A stretch of DNA of 16,099 nucleotides from UBA2289 sp041677365 (GCA_041677365.1 JBAYQC010000020.1:1-16099); one strand, 5' to 3'. Positions 1 through 8,134 are shown, counted from the first letter of the stretch. The notes: a model not told the origin generated them from the letters alone. Program-made: numbers and translations.

Positions 1-689
1 CTATCAAAACCTTGAGTAATTAATTCAGGATTAAACTCATATAGTAAAAACTGTTGGAATACAGCACCTAATGAGATTGGTATTAACATCAAAAACGAAA
101 ACTTAAGCGCTGAATCCATTGATAATTTTCTTTTTAACCCAACTGCAGTTGTTGTTCCTAGTCTGCTTAAGCCCGGCATGATTGTTATCACTTGAATTAA
201 ACCGATAACAAAGGCATCAGCATTGGTCAATTTAGTTTGAACATGATAATTAGTAATATTTCTAACCAAATAAAGGATCGTCGCAGTCATCAAAGCCCCA
301 ACGCCCATAAAGATAAAAGGATTCTTTTCATAATTAGGCATTATTAAAAGGTTCAAAAAATAACCGAATATAACTAAGGGAATAATCCCAATCACCAATT
401 TAAATACATAATTAAAGTTTTCTTTAACGCTTTCCTCTTGATCTTTTTTAAATAAATATTTAAAAGTATCGATTATCAAAATTTTAATTTCTTTTCTAAA
501 AAAGTATATAAGCGCAATCATCGAACCGAAATTTAAAATAATCGCAAAAAGACCAGAAGTATCAACCTCAAGTTTGAACATCTCTTGAAGAAAGGCAACT
601 TGAGCGCTTGATGATATTGGGAGTACTTCAAAAATTCCTTGAATAATGCCTAATACAATATATCGAATAAATTCTAAAATTATTGTCAT
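1..689 (-). CDS. UppP/BacA-family paralogue with altered active site (3' end cut by window edge)
   Basis: Integral membrane protein of the undecaprenyl-diphosphate phosphatase family, which normally dephosphorylates undecaprenyl-PP to recycle the cell-wall lipid carrier. The frame is open from an ATG at 689 to base 1 (229 residues; the family is about 270-300). Motif 1 is present as Q17-GIF-E21 followed by LPISSSAQ. The usual SS(S/T)(G/A)H histidine is Gln30. Motif 2 reads PGLSRLGTT at 172-180, against the family PGxSRSxxT, so the second Ser is Leu; Arg176 is kept. It starts 15 bases after the stop of a paralogue with intact motifs, with a weak site (AAGAGA) upstream, so it is probably cotranscribed. 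The loss of two motif residues suggests reduced or changed activity (inference). Family assignment is firm; catalytic competence is doubtful. Confidence 0.88.
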   Translation of the reverse strand, partial: MTIILEFIRYIVLGIIQGIFEVLPISSSAQVAFLQEMFKLEVDTSGLFAIILNFGSMIALIYFFRKEIKILIIDTFKYLFKKDQEESVKENFNYVFKLVIGIIPLVIFGYFLNLLIMPNYEKNPFIFMGVGALMTATILYLVRNITNYHVQTKLTNADAFVIGLIQVITIMPGLSRLGTTTAVGLKRKLSMDSALKFSFLMLIPISLGAVFQQFLLYEFNPELITQGFD

Positions 690-704
690 AATTTAGTCTC
701 TTTT

Positions 705-1547
705 CTAAAGCACAAACAAAAATATTGCTAACAAGCCGATTCCAAAACAGTAATAAGAAAAATATCTTAGTTTTCCACTTCTGAAAATATTAAATATTAA
801 CTTATAAGCAATATAAGTAGCGATCATTGCAGCTACAAACGCAATCGAATAATACAAATATTCAACACTAGCAGTTGTAGATGTTGCATCTTTTAAATCA
901 AATAACAATAAAATAATACCTGCAAAAGAAATCGGAATATACATCAAAAAAGAAAAGTTTAAAGCTGAATCAATTCCATGCTTTCTTTTTAAGGCTGTTG
1001 AAGTTGTCATCCCAGATCTACTTACTCCGGGAAAGATTGCTACTGCTTGACCGATTCCAATATATAAAGAATCTAGCCAACTGATTTTAGTTTTTTGATT
1101 ATGAAAATGCTCAGAACTGACATAGAACAATACCGTAGCGGTGACTAAAAGACCGATTCCAGCTAATAACAATCCATATAACTCTGTCCAATTCTCAATC
1201 ACCGGTTCTAATAACAACCCGATGATTCCAGCAGGTATAGAAGCTAAACCAATTTTCAATACATATTGAAAATTTTGCTTATTTTCTGGTCTTTGTTCTT
1301 TCTTAAATATATAGATAAAAAAGGACTTAATCAAATCAATTAATTTCTTAAAATAAATAATAATAAAAGCAAATAATGAACCTGTATTTAACAACAATAA
1401 AAACATTACGTTATTATCAACATTAACATTAGCTAAAGATTTGAATAACTCCACATGTCCGCTTGAAGATATTGGTAATACTTCAGTTACTCCTTGAACT
1501 AAACCTAAAAACAAATACTTGAGCAACTCAATGATGCTGAACCCCAT
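705..1547 (-). CDS. uppP: Undecaprenyl-diphosphate phosphatase (UppP/BacA)
   Basis: Multi-pass membrane enzyme of 280 residues that removes a phosphate from undecaprenyl-PP, feeding lipid carrier back to peptidoglycan and wall-polymer synthesis; overexpression of the family gives bacitracin resistance. Both active-site motifs are intact: Q18-GVT-E22, then LPISSSGH with His31, and PGVSRSGMT beginning at residue 173 with Arg177. Length is normal for the family. I chose the ATG at 1547 because TGGAGGA lies 6 bases before it. An upstream in-frame extension to 1607 would run through a terminator hairpin and lacks such a site. A diverged second copy follows 15 bases downstream. No promoter is visible between the terminator at 1567-1603 and this start, so expression may depend on read-through from the desulfoferrodoxin gene or on a promoter inside it. 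Confidence 0.95.
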   Translation of the reverse strand: MGFSIIELLKYLFLGLVQGVTEVLPISSSGHVELFKSLANVNVDNNVMFLLLLNTGSLFAFIIIYFKKLIDLIKSFFIYIFKKEQRPENKQNFQYVLKIGLASIPAGIIGLLLEPVIENWTELYGLLLAGIGLLVTATVLFYVSSEHFHNQKTKISWLDSLYIGIGQAVAIFPGVSRSGMTTSTALKRKHGIDSALNFSFLMYIPISFAGIILLLFDLKDATSTTASVEYLYYSIAFVAAMIATYIAYKLIFNIFRSGKLRYFSYYCFGIGLLAIFLFVL

Positions 1548-1566
1548 AAAATTTCCTCCACATGTA

Positions 1567-1603
1567 ATATAAAAGAAAAAGCCAAGTGCTTTATTTGGCT
1601 TTT
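1567..1603 (-). terminator. Rho-independent terminator after desulfoferrodoxin gene
   Basis: A 9-bp perfect inverted repeat (AAAAGCCAA / TTGGCTTTT, arms 1577-1585 and 1595-1603, 9-base loop) is followed on the minus strand by TTTTTCTTTT. It sits about 20 bases after the desulfoferrodoxin stop and about 20 bases before the uppP Shine-Dalgarno. It may act as a partial terminator for the downstream uppP pair. Confidence 0.85.
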
Positions 1604-1621
1604 CCAATCAAAAGCATTTCT

Positions 1622-1996
1622 TTACTTAAATTCTGTCATCCATAAACCATGGATATTGCAATACTCGTAAACCTTAATTTCTTTAGAAAAATCTACATAA
1701 AAGTCAGCTTCTGGCTTATCTTCAGGATTAAATGTCTTAACATAATACTTATCGCCATTTTCGATGAAGATCCATTGAATAAAATGTTTTTCAGTCATAG
1801 GGTGAGGTACTGATCCTACTTTTACACTAATTTGATTCTCACTGATTTTTTCAACAACAGGTAAATGTTTTTCATTTCCTTCTTCAGACTTTTTTGGTTC
1901 TAAAAGAATCATTTCTTCGTTGCAACAAACCAAAGTTGAATCTACTGGATAAGTGTAACAAATTCTCTTGCAAATCTCGCAATAATAAATATTCAT
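1622..1996 (-). CDS. dfx: Desulfoferrodoxin / class I superoxide reductase
   Basis: Cytoplasmic non-heme iron enzyme of 124 residues that reduces superoxide to hydrogen peroxide without making oxygen, typical of anaerobes and microaerophiles. The N-terminal desulforedoxin domain has the four Cys ligands of centre I: Cys6, Cys9 (CEIC) and the adjacent pair Cys24-Cys25. The C-terminal superoxide reductase domain has the full square-pyramidal site: His44 (in EKHLP), His65 (VPHPM), His71 (EKHF), Cys113 and His116 (CNIHG). The conserved Glu-Lys pair at 42-43 sits beside the iron. Having both centres makes it a 2Fe class I protein. The start at 1996 is fixed by AAGGAGG 8 bases upstream. It has its own leader and terminator and looks monocistronic. 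Electron donors (rubredoxin, rubredoxin reductase) are not in this window. Confidence 0.96.
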   Translation of the reverse strand: MNIYYCEICKRICYTYPVDSTLVCCNEEMILLEPKKSEEGNEKHLPVVEKISENQISVKVGSVPHPMTEKHFIQWIFIENGDKYYVKTFNPEDKPEADFYVDFSKEIKVYEYCNIHGLWMTEFK

Positions 1997-2029
1997 ACAA
2001 TTCCTCCTTATTTAATTTATCTTAACATA

Positions 2030-2058
2030 ATTCTATCATAAATGATTAGTAAATTAAA
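2030..2058 (-). promoter_or_regulatory. Candidate promoter for desulfoferrodoxin gene
   Basis: TAGAAT (minus strand, 2035-2030) is a 5/6 match to the -10 box. A weak -35 (TTTAAT, 2058-2053) lies 17 bases upstream. The box lies between the upstream terminator and the gene. TATGAT at 2040-2035 is an alternative -10. No clear operator was seen. Confidence 0.4.
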
Positions 2059-2082
2059 GTTGATTTAATAAAACTAAAATGA

Positions 2083-2115
2083 GTAAAAAACAGAAGCTAA
2101 TAAACTTAGCTTCTG
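2083..2115 (-). terminator. Rho-independent terminator after lipoprotein gene
   Basis: A 10-bp perfect inverted repeat (CAGAAGCTAA / TTAGCTTCTG, arms 2091-2100 and 2106-2115) with a 5-base loop is followed on the minus strand by TTTTTTAC. It begins 10 bases after the lipoprotein stop codon. Confidence 0.9.
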
Positions 2116-2125
2116 TCAGAATGTT

Positions 2126-4381
2126 TTATTCTACTGCTGGTCCTTGCATGATTACATCAATAGCATCCATAATATCATTGATTCTAGTAATTTGTGCTTC
2201 AGTTAGATTAGTTGAATCAAAGCTTGATACTTCTAAAGCAATTGTATCAACATAAGCTCTAGCTTGAATTATAAGGTCAATGTCAAATGGTACTAATTCA
2301 TTATCTACGAATACTGGTAAACTAAACATTGTATCTAAACCAGTTATCAAAGTATTAATATTGGTATTATTATCAGTTGAGTCTTGCATGAATCCGTAAT
2401 AAATAGAAACGATTTCTACGAAAGCGAAATGTCCGCCGGTGTCATAGATTGCTTCCATATTAGTTCCAAAAGCAGTTTCGTAGTTATTTGCATATTCAAG
2501 GAAAATATCTTCTTCATCTAAATAAGCAAATAAACTCTGGATTAAATCATATTGTTCTTCTGAAGTTGTTGTCAAGAATGCTTCAATAGCCATTAATATA
2601 TCATCCATAAATACCGGTTGATCACCAAAAATTGTTGGCATGATTAATGAAAGTGAATCAAAAAGTAATGATCTTACTTCTTCAAATTCCGCCATGGTTC
2701 TTTGACTAGCTACAGAATTTAAAATGTAAAATACTTGATCGAGAATTAATAATGTATAGTGTTGATTATAATATTGGTATTCTAATTCATTCCAAACTGG
2801 ATTTTCATAGAAACCTTGTTCCCAATCTCCTCTTTCAGCGGCTATTAGAATAATTTCCCCTTCTGAAGCTACTAGAGCATCAAGAATTTCATCTGTAGCG
2901 TCATCGAGAATTAACATTAAATCCATCATTCTCTCAAAGGTTAACATTGATAAGTCGAAAGGTGTTTCTTGTTCTAACAACATCGCTTCTAAAGAATCGA
3001 TTGCATCATTGAACATTGTTTCTTTTTCTGTTTCAGTATAAATATTACTCATCTGAGTTTTTAAAGCTGCTACTTCTACTTTATCAAAGAAAGTATCAAA
3101 GATATTTAAGAATAAAACTGCCATATGAGCGCTCTTCATATTTTCTGAATCAGTACTAATAGCGATTTCCTTAAAAGTTTGGAAGTCAGCTTGACTAATA
3201 GTATCCATAAACTCAATACCTAATTCAAAACCAACCAACATTGAAGCAGCTAGCTTTTCTGGAGCTGCTAACTTAGCCATTTCTAAACCTTGATTTTCAG
3301 CGATAAGATCCATAAAAGTAAATAAAGTCTGTGTAACCAAGGCTAAATCAGCTTGAGAAGGCATTGATTCAGTTAGAATATAAACGATTTCATCCTTGAT
3401 TAAAACCAATTCAGAAACATTCAAACTAGCAGCGTCTACAGTCATAGCTAAATTATCTAGATATGTGATTAAATTAGCAGAAACTAAAGATTCAAACTCC
3501 ATCAGATAATCGATAACAATCATAATTGTCATAATTACATCTTCTTCAGAAAGAGCAATCTGAGCCTTGATATCTTGAACCATAACGATTTCAGCTTGAA
3601 TTTCTGTAACCATTTCTTGATAATAATAATCCTCAGGATACATAGTAAGCATATCTTGATAATAAGTAAGGTCTGTTTGTAAACTTAAGATTTCGTCATC
3701 TAAAGCTTGTGGTAATACATGAATAACCAAAGCGCTAATCAACGGTTCTAAATTATCCATAGATCCTAACATAGTATCTAATGAAGTATAGATAGAGTCG
3801 ATATCAGTTGCAGTTTCCATAGAACTCATGAAACCTGTAACAGCTAAATTCATTGCACTAAATTCTGTTGTTAACATTCCTTTATTAACCAACTCTGTAG
3901 CGAATTCATCACCAAATGGCATCATACTACCAGAAACAGCTAATTTCATTGAAGCTATTTCATCCTCAGAATTAGCCACATAAGCAACTTGAGCACTTTC
4001 TGCTGAATCCATCATTCCCGCTGGGGCTTCAGCTACTACAGTAAATACTATCCTTGATTCAGTTGTAACGGTGAATGTATAAGTGTTAGTAGTTACATGT
4101 GCTACTTCTGTGCCATCGGCGTAAACATAATAACCTACAGCATCATCTACTGCGTCCCAAGTCAAGACAGTATCTGTTAAAACTAAATTTTTAGGATAAT
4201 CTATTTGTGAGAGTACCCCAGTAGTTGTCTCGGTTTGGGTACCTTGAGTGTCATCTACAGTTGTAGTTTCAGTTGTAGAACTTGTGTTTTGGGTATTAAT
4301 CGTTGAAGATAATTCTCCGTTACAAGCGATTAAACCAAAACTAAATAAGAGTAAGAAAATTAGGCTTAAAACTTTTTTCAT
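2126..4381 (-). CDS. Large acidic surface lipoprotein with FN3-like domain, function unknown
   Basis: Predicted lipoprotein of 751 residues. Lys2-Lys3 and a hydrophobic stretch end in a lipobox, GLIAC, with Cys20 as the acylation site; Cys20 is the only cysteine in the protein. Residues about 24-56 form a Thr/Ser-rich linker typical of surface-exposed lipoproteins. Residues about 63-137 look like a single fibronectin type III-like beta domain (LTWDAVDDAVGYYVY core). The remaining 610 or so residues are acidic, rich in Met, Leu, Ile and Ala, and look almost wholly helical; I recognise no catalytic motif. The start at 4381 is fixed by AAAGGAGGA 8 bases upstream. It has its own promoter and terminator and lies downstream of an ABC exporter. 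It could be a solute-binding, adhesin-like or structural surface protein; the sequence does not decide. Confidence 0.88.
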   Translation of the reverse strand: MKKVLSLIFLLLFSFGLIACNGELSSTINTQNTSSTTETTTVDDTQGTQTETTTGVLSQIDYPKNLVLTDTVLTWDAVDDAVGYYVYADGTEVAHVTTNTYTFTVTTESRIVFTVVAEAPAGMMDSAESAQVAYVANSEDEIASMKLAVSGSMMPFGDEFATELVNKGMLTTEFSAMNLAVTGFMSSMETATDIDSIYTSLDTMLGSMDNLEPLISALVIHVLPQALDDEILSLQTDLTYYQDMLTMYPEDYYYQEMVTEIQAEIVMVQDIKAQIALSEEDVIMTIMIVIDYLMEFESLVSANLITYLDNLAMTVDAASLNVSELVLIKDEIVYILTESMPSQADLALVTQTLFTFMDLIAENQGLEMAKLAAPEKLAASMLVGFELGIEFMDTISQADFQTFKEIAISTDSENMKSAHMAVLFLNIFDTFFDKVEVAALKTQMSNIYTETEKETMFNDAIDSLEAMLLEQETPFDLSMLTFERMMDLMLILDDATDEILDALVASEGEIILIAAERGDWEQGFYENPVWNELEYQYYNQHYTLLILDQVFYILNSVASQRTMAEFEEVRSLLFDSLSLIMPTIFGDQPVFMDDILMAIEAFLTTTSEEQYDLIQSLFAYLDEEDIFLEYANNYETAFGTNMEAIYDTGGHFAFVEIVSIYYGFMQDSTDNNTNINTLITGLDTMFSLPVFVDNELVPFDIDLIIQARAYVDTIALEVSSFDSTNLTEAQITRINDIMDAIDVIMQGPAVE

Positions 4382-4429
4382 AATAAATTTCCTCCTTTTA
4401 AAGTTTTTTATCTTAACTTTTATATGTAT

Positions 4430-4458
4430 ATTATACTACTTTTTAAAAAAATATAGTA
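4430..4458 (-). promoter_or_regulatory. Candidate promoter for lipoprotein gene
   Basis: A perfect TATAAT (minus strand, 4435-4430) lies about 50 bases before the lipoprotein start. No good -35 is found at 16-18 bases; a run of seven T occupies the spacer. A second TATAAT occurs at 4472-4467. Confidence 0.45.
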
Positions 4459-4480
4459 GATATATCATTATAATACAAAT

Positions 4481-6910
4481 CTAATACATTTTAATTGTAT
4501 CACTGATTCTAGCATTCTTAATTAATCGGTTGTAATAAATGACGCTCAAGAAAGAACTTAAATAAATTAAAATTAGTGCTATTATTACTGAAGATATGTT
4601 TGCGGTTAAATGTTTATAATAATTGAAAAATAACAAAAGATAACGAAAATACTCTGAGAATATTAGCGTTACTATTATTCCAACTAAAGTAAGAATAATT
4701 AAAATTAATAAATACTCTTTCAAACCATCCTTCAAGAAAGCTTTGCTGCTTTGTCCTAAAACTTTTATCTTCATCAAATCCTTCTTTGCAGCGTAAAATC
4801 TCAAAGTAGTATTGTTAAATATTACTAATAAATAACTGAGAATAACAAATATAAGAATTACGGTAAAGAGCATTAAAATATTTTCTGATAACACTATCTC
4901 TTGATTTAAATATTCATTAACATCGATTATATAGTACATTTTTGAACTGTATTGTTGAATTAAATTTGACATTAAGATATTAGGAGCGTCATCCTTAATC
5001 ACAATTGAATTATAATTTAAACCAACTTCATCATGTATGTCAGCTAAGTTTGAATAAACAAAATGCTCATACTCAATATCAATAAATCCAGCAAGAATAA
5101 ACTTCTGGTTTTTTATCTCAGGAGATAAATCAATGGTAATAATTTGTCCTTCTTCTAAACCGTAAGTATATTTATAATTTTTTGACACCATAATAAACGG
5201 TAACTCATCGGTTAAATAATCTGTATTTTCAATCATCAGATCAAAATCAATATATTCCTCGACATCATCATAGCTAATGGAATAAAAACTTTTTATAAAA
5301 ACTTTTTTTTCATCAATATCATTAAGATAAATGCCATCAAACATAATTGCTGGATCAGCATAATCAGCTTCTAATTTTAAATCATTAATTAAATCATCAG
5401 AGTAATCATTGATATTAACTATTTGCAAATCGTAGTTGTTAAAACTTTTAAAATTTTCTAATTCATTAACAAAGAACATTCTTGCTGTCAACATAATCAT
5501 CAAAACCATAAAGGTAATGAAAATTACATTAAGTGATTGTTGAGCATTTTTATTTTCTGATAGTTGTTTAAGATTATAAATTACAAAACTGGACTTTCTT
5601 CTTTTAAATATCCTTATCGATATTCTAACTAAGTACTTAATTGTAATAAGCGCTAAAACAAAAGTAAAAACAGTAATTATCAATGCTTGAATTTGATAAT
5701 TAAAGGGTTTGAATAATCCAACTAATAACAAAATTAAAATCGAGAATATGAATATAATAAATCTAATTTTTTCCGTGCTGACTAAGCTAGAAGAAAACTT
5801 AGTCAAACGTTTTTTATCATACCTTCTCAAATACATAAGATTTCTAAAGATGATTAAAACCGTTAAAACAGTAGTTGAAGAAATAATAATTAAAGGGTCA
5901 ACAATAATTATTTCTTTCACCCCATAAAAACTAGCCCCAACATAAATTATTATATGAGCTAAAAATACCCCTATAAAAAAACTAATTATTCCATAAAATA
6001 ACCACTGATAAAAAACAATTTTTATACCAAAACGCTTCGTTCCACCCAAGGTTTTTACTACATCAACCTCTTGGAACACATCTCTTAAAACAATTAAGAA
6101 TAATGAATTAAGCACAAATATCAATGATAACAACACTACTATCGCGACAAGTAAAATCATGGAAATATACTCCCTGATTAATGCTTCAATTCGTTCCTCA
6201 TCAACTGTGTATCTAATCAGATAATTTTCGTAATTAGTATCAGTTTTTAATCTTTCATAAGTAACTTCTGGGTTTGTACTCTTTATATAAATTGTATTAC
6301 CGATATTATCTAAACTACTTAAACCATAAAAATAATCGAGAATATAAGCTTTATTAACCAAAATACTATTTTGCGAAAAAACACCCGTTTCATCCAAAAT
6401 ATCTTTTATGATTAAATCCAATTCCTGATTATTAACCACAATATTGATATTGTCACCAATCACTAAATCGAACCTTTTTGCATAGGTGTTTGTTATGATT
6501 ATTTCATTTTGATTTAAATTGATTCTTTTGTTAAAGAATATTTCAAAATCACTGTTGGAAGCCGCAAATATTTTTGAATAAAAATATTCTTCTTCAACCT
6601 CACTTAGAACCTGAAGATTAAAGAAAGCTAACGCTTCAACTTCAGGGTAATCTCCATCAATAAAACGTTTGTTGACAAGTCTCGCATCAGAGTATTCATC
6701 ATAACTGATAACTATATCGATATTAGGGTAATCATCTTTTGCTTCTAAAGTGAAAATATCTTTATATATCGATTTGATACCTAACATTAGCATAAAGATC
6801 GCAAAAACAAGTGATAATGTAATTATTATCACTAAAGAAGTTTTCTTATTTCTAGTAATATTTCTTTTAGCGAGCAATAAGCTAAAACTATCTTTCAACA
6901 ATCTCACCAT
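4481..6910 (-). CDS. FtsX/MacB-type ABC transporter permease
   Basis: Membrane subunit of a type VII (FtsX/LolE/MacB-like) ABC transporter, 809 residues. About ten predicted helices lie near residues 24-46, 249-275, 301-323, 337-358, 383-400, 406-427, 459-478, 677-698, 734-754 and 773-793. Two large extracytoplasmic domains (about 47-248 and 479-676) each follow a helix, giving a duplicated MacB_PCD plus FtsX arrangement with a helix pair between. Cytoplasmic segments ending in KTLGG (about 280-292) and KVLGQ (about 708-721) match the coupling-helix region of FtsX domains. The ATG overlaps the upstream ATPase gene by 23 bases, indicating translational coupling. The family exports lipoproteins, peptides or antibiotics, or transmits mechanical force; the substrate cannot be read here. 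A BceB-type protein is less likely because BceB has only one large extracellular domain. Confidence 0.93.
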   Translation of the reverse strand: MVRLLKDSFSLLLAKRNITRNKKTSLVIIITLSLVFAIFMLMLGIKSIYKDIFTLEAKDDYPNIDIVISYDEYSDARLVNKRFIDGDYPEVEALAFFNLQVLSEVEEEYFYSKIFAASNSDFEIFFNKRINLNQNEIIITNTYAKRFDLVIGDNINIVVNNQELDLIIKDILDETGVFSQNSILVNKAYILDYFYGLSSLDNIGNTIYIKSTNPEVTYERLKTDTNYENYLIRYTVDEERIEALIREYISMILLVAIVVLLSLIFVLNSLFLIVLRDVFQEVDVVKTLGGTKRFGIKIVFYQWLFYGIISFFIGVFLAHIIIYVGASFYGVKEIIIVDPLIIISSTTVLTVLIIFRNLMYLRRYDKKRLTKFSSSLVSTEKIRFIIFIFSILILLLVGLFKPFNYQIQALIITVFTFVLALITIKYLVRISIRIFKRRKSSFVIYNLKQLSENKNAQQSLNVIFITFMVLMIMLTARMFFVNELENFKSFNNYDLQIVNINDYSDDLINDLKLEADYADPAIMFDGIYLNDIDEKKVFIKSFYSISYDDVEEYIDFDLMIENTDYLTDELPFIMVSKNYKYTYGLEEGQIITIDLSPEIKNQKFILAGFIDIEYEHFVYSNLADIHDEVGLNYNSIVIKDDAPNILMSNLIQQYSSKMYYIIDVNEYLNQEIVLSENILMLFTVILIFVILSYLLVIFNNTTLRFYAAKKDLMKIKVLGQSSKAFLKDGLKEYLLILIILTLVGIIVTLIFSEYFRYLLLFFNYYKHLTANISSVIIALILIYLSSFLSVIYYNRLIKNARISDTIKMY

Positions 6911-7553
6911 CTACTAACATAATTTTTTTATTGGAAAAACGTAAATAATCTTCATTATGAGTTACCAAAACAATTGTAACCTGATGTTTCTGATTTAACT
7001 CTTGTAATAACTTCATAATTTCTGAGCCTTGTTTTTGATCAAGGTTACCTGTAGGTTCATCAGCGAAAATAATTTCCGGATTATTTACAAGCGCTCTAGC
7101 AATAGCAATTCTTTGTTGCATACCACCAGATAATTGTTCAGGATAATGGTCTTTAAATTCCCACATATTAACCATTTTTAATAAATCTTCAATTCTTGAT
7201 TCATCAGTTTTATCCGCAATAACATTAGCTAATAAAACATTTTCATAAGCGGTTAGATTGGGGATCAGATTATAAAACTGAAAAACAAATCCCAAATTAT
7301 GTTTACGCAGATTACTCAAGTTTTTCTCTGATAATTCACTGATATTTTGTTGATTAAAAATAATCTCCCCGCTATTAATCGGCTCAATTGAACTCATGCA
7401 GTAAAGTAATGTCGTTTTCCCTGAACCAGAAGGACCAACAATACCTAAAAAGTCACCTTTTTCAACAGTAAAGGAGATGTTTTTTAAAACTTCAGTTTTA
7501 ACTTGGTTGGTCTCATAAGTTTTGCATATATTCTTAGTTTGTAAAATTACCAT
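6888..7553 (-). CDS. ABC transporter ATP-binding protein (LolD/MacB type)
   Basis: Cytoplasmic ATPase partner of the downstream permease, 221 residues, normal for the family. Visible motifs are Walker A GPSGSGKT (40-47), Q-loop Gln92 (FQFYNL), signature LSGGMQQR (about 142-149), Walker B IIFADE (161-166) followed by PTGNLD, and the switch His199 (VTHNE). This signature and D-loop pattern is that of the LolD/MacB/FtsE group. I prefer the ATG at 7553, preceded by GGTGAG at a 6-base spacing. A GTG six codons upstream (7571) is the alternative but would place that site inside the gene. The last 23 bases overlap the permease start. A promoter with a near-palindrome lies just upstream, so the pair forms a two-gene operon. 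Confidence 0.96.
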   Translation of the reverse strand: MVILQTKNICKTYETNQVKTEVLKNISFTVEKGDFLGIVGPSGSGKTTLLYCMSSIEPINSGEIIFNQQNISELSEKNLSNLRKHNLGFVFQFYNLIPNLTAYENVLLANVIADKTDESRIEDLLKMVNMWEFKDHYPEQLSGGMQQRIAIARALVNNPEIIFADEPTGNLDQKQGSEIMKLLQELNQKHQVTIVLVTHNEDYLRFSNKKIMLVDGEIVER

Positions 7554-7584
7554 ATTTTTCTCACCAATCACATCATTAATTTAA

Positions 7585-7602
7585 CTTAATAATATCATTA
7601 AG
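7585..7602. promoter_or_regulatory. Candidate operator: 18-bp near-palindrome over the -10 box
   Basis: CTTAATAATATCATTAAG matches its own reverse complement at 16 of 18 positions and covers the -10 box of the ABC operon promoter, a typical repressor position. AT-rich palindromes arise by chance in such a genome, so its role is inference. Confidence 0.4.
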
Positions 7603-7617
7603 CGAAAGGTTTTACAA
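7589..7617 (-). promoter_or_regulatory. Promoter of ABC exporter operon
   Basis: The -35 TTGTAA (minus strand, 7617-7612) and -10 TATTAT (7594-7589) are separated by exactly 17 bases. They lie between the upstream terminator and the ATPase gene, about 35 bases before its start. Confidence 0.65.
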
Positions 7618-7620
7618 CGG

Positions 7621-7649
7621 CAAAGAAAAAACCCAATTTTTTGGGTTTT
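7621..7649 (-). terminator. Rho-independent terminator containing the stop codon of the CxxC membrane protein gene
   Basis: A 9-bp perfect inverted repeat (AAAACCCAA / TTGGGTTTT, arms 7628-7636 and 7641-7649) with a TTTT loop is followed on the minus strand by TTTCTTTG. The TAA stop of the gene (7650-7648) overlaps the 5' arm. Confidence 0.85.
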
Positions 7650-8121
7650 AATCTTTTATTTTACATTTAACATGATTGGTTTCATATCTTAACCAAATAA
7701 AACCACCTATTAACAATAACAATGCTAATAATTTATAAGGGAACCCGGCTAAGGGTAAAGCCGCAACAGCAAAGGTAATTCCTATAGTTGAAAAGAAAGC
7801 AATGACACATGGTGTACAACCATAAGTAAGCATTCCAAATATCACCGCAAAACCTGACATGAAAGAGCCTTTACCTTCTTTACCAGTTAGTTTAACTAAA
7901 GCTGTTGATATGTTCCACATAAGCGCAGAAATAAAAGCCATTATTAGATTAAGTAAGATGTTTGCTATAACTAATAAAATACCGTATTCTTCAATCATAA
8001 CTTGATAACCGATATTTAAGTAATCTAAGAGAATATAAAGTCCCATGAACAAAGTAAAAACAATTAATCCTTGAATAATATATTTCTTTTCTTTTTGCAT
8101 CGAAAGTATTGTTTGAAACAT
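7648..8121 (-). CDS. Four-helix membrane protein with a CTPC motif, function unknown
   Basis: Hydrophobic protein of 157 residues with about four membrane helices (near 14-34, 46-72, 90-120 and 128-146). Helix 3 carries Tyr-Gly-Cys102-Thr-Pro-Cys105, a CxxC that could be redox-active or bind a metal. A third Cys (153) lies in the charged C-terminal tail. I do not recognise the family. A CxxC at the membrane recalls VKOR-, DsbD- or MerT-like proteins, but the length and surrounding motif do not clearly match any of these. The ATG at 8121 follows AAAGGATGG. The gene has its own extended -10 promoter and a leader palindrome, yet no terminator separates it from the ferredoxin-MinD operon upstream, so partial cotranscription is possible. 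The locus context hints at a redox or metal role (inference). Confidence 0.82.
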   Translation of the reverse strand: MFQTILSMQKEKKYIIQGLIVFTLFMGLYILLDYLNIGYQVMIEEYGILLVIANILLNLIMAFISALMWNISTALVKLTGKEGKGSFMSGFAVIFGMLTYGCTPCVIAFFSTIGITFAVAALPLAGFPYKLLALLLLIGGFIWLRYETNHVKCKIKD

Positions 8122-8134
8122 AAGTCTTCCATCC

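Noticed and set aside
4436..4480. Possible terminator after the ABC permease (CTACT / AGTAG around a T/A run)
   Set aside because: The stem is only about 5 bp with mismatches inside, and no T run follows on the minus strand.
4248..4484. Plus-strand reading frame of 78 codons across the lipoprotein start
   Set aside because: Antisense to the signal-peptide region and leader; low-complexity hydrophobic translation and no family resemblance.
4481..7553. BceAB-type bacitracin-resistance transporter, suggested by the nearby uppP genes
   Set aside because: The permease has two large extracytoplasmic domains rather than one, and no two-component system is adjacent.
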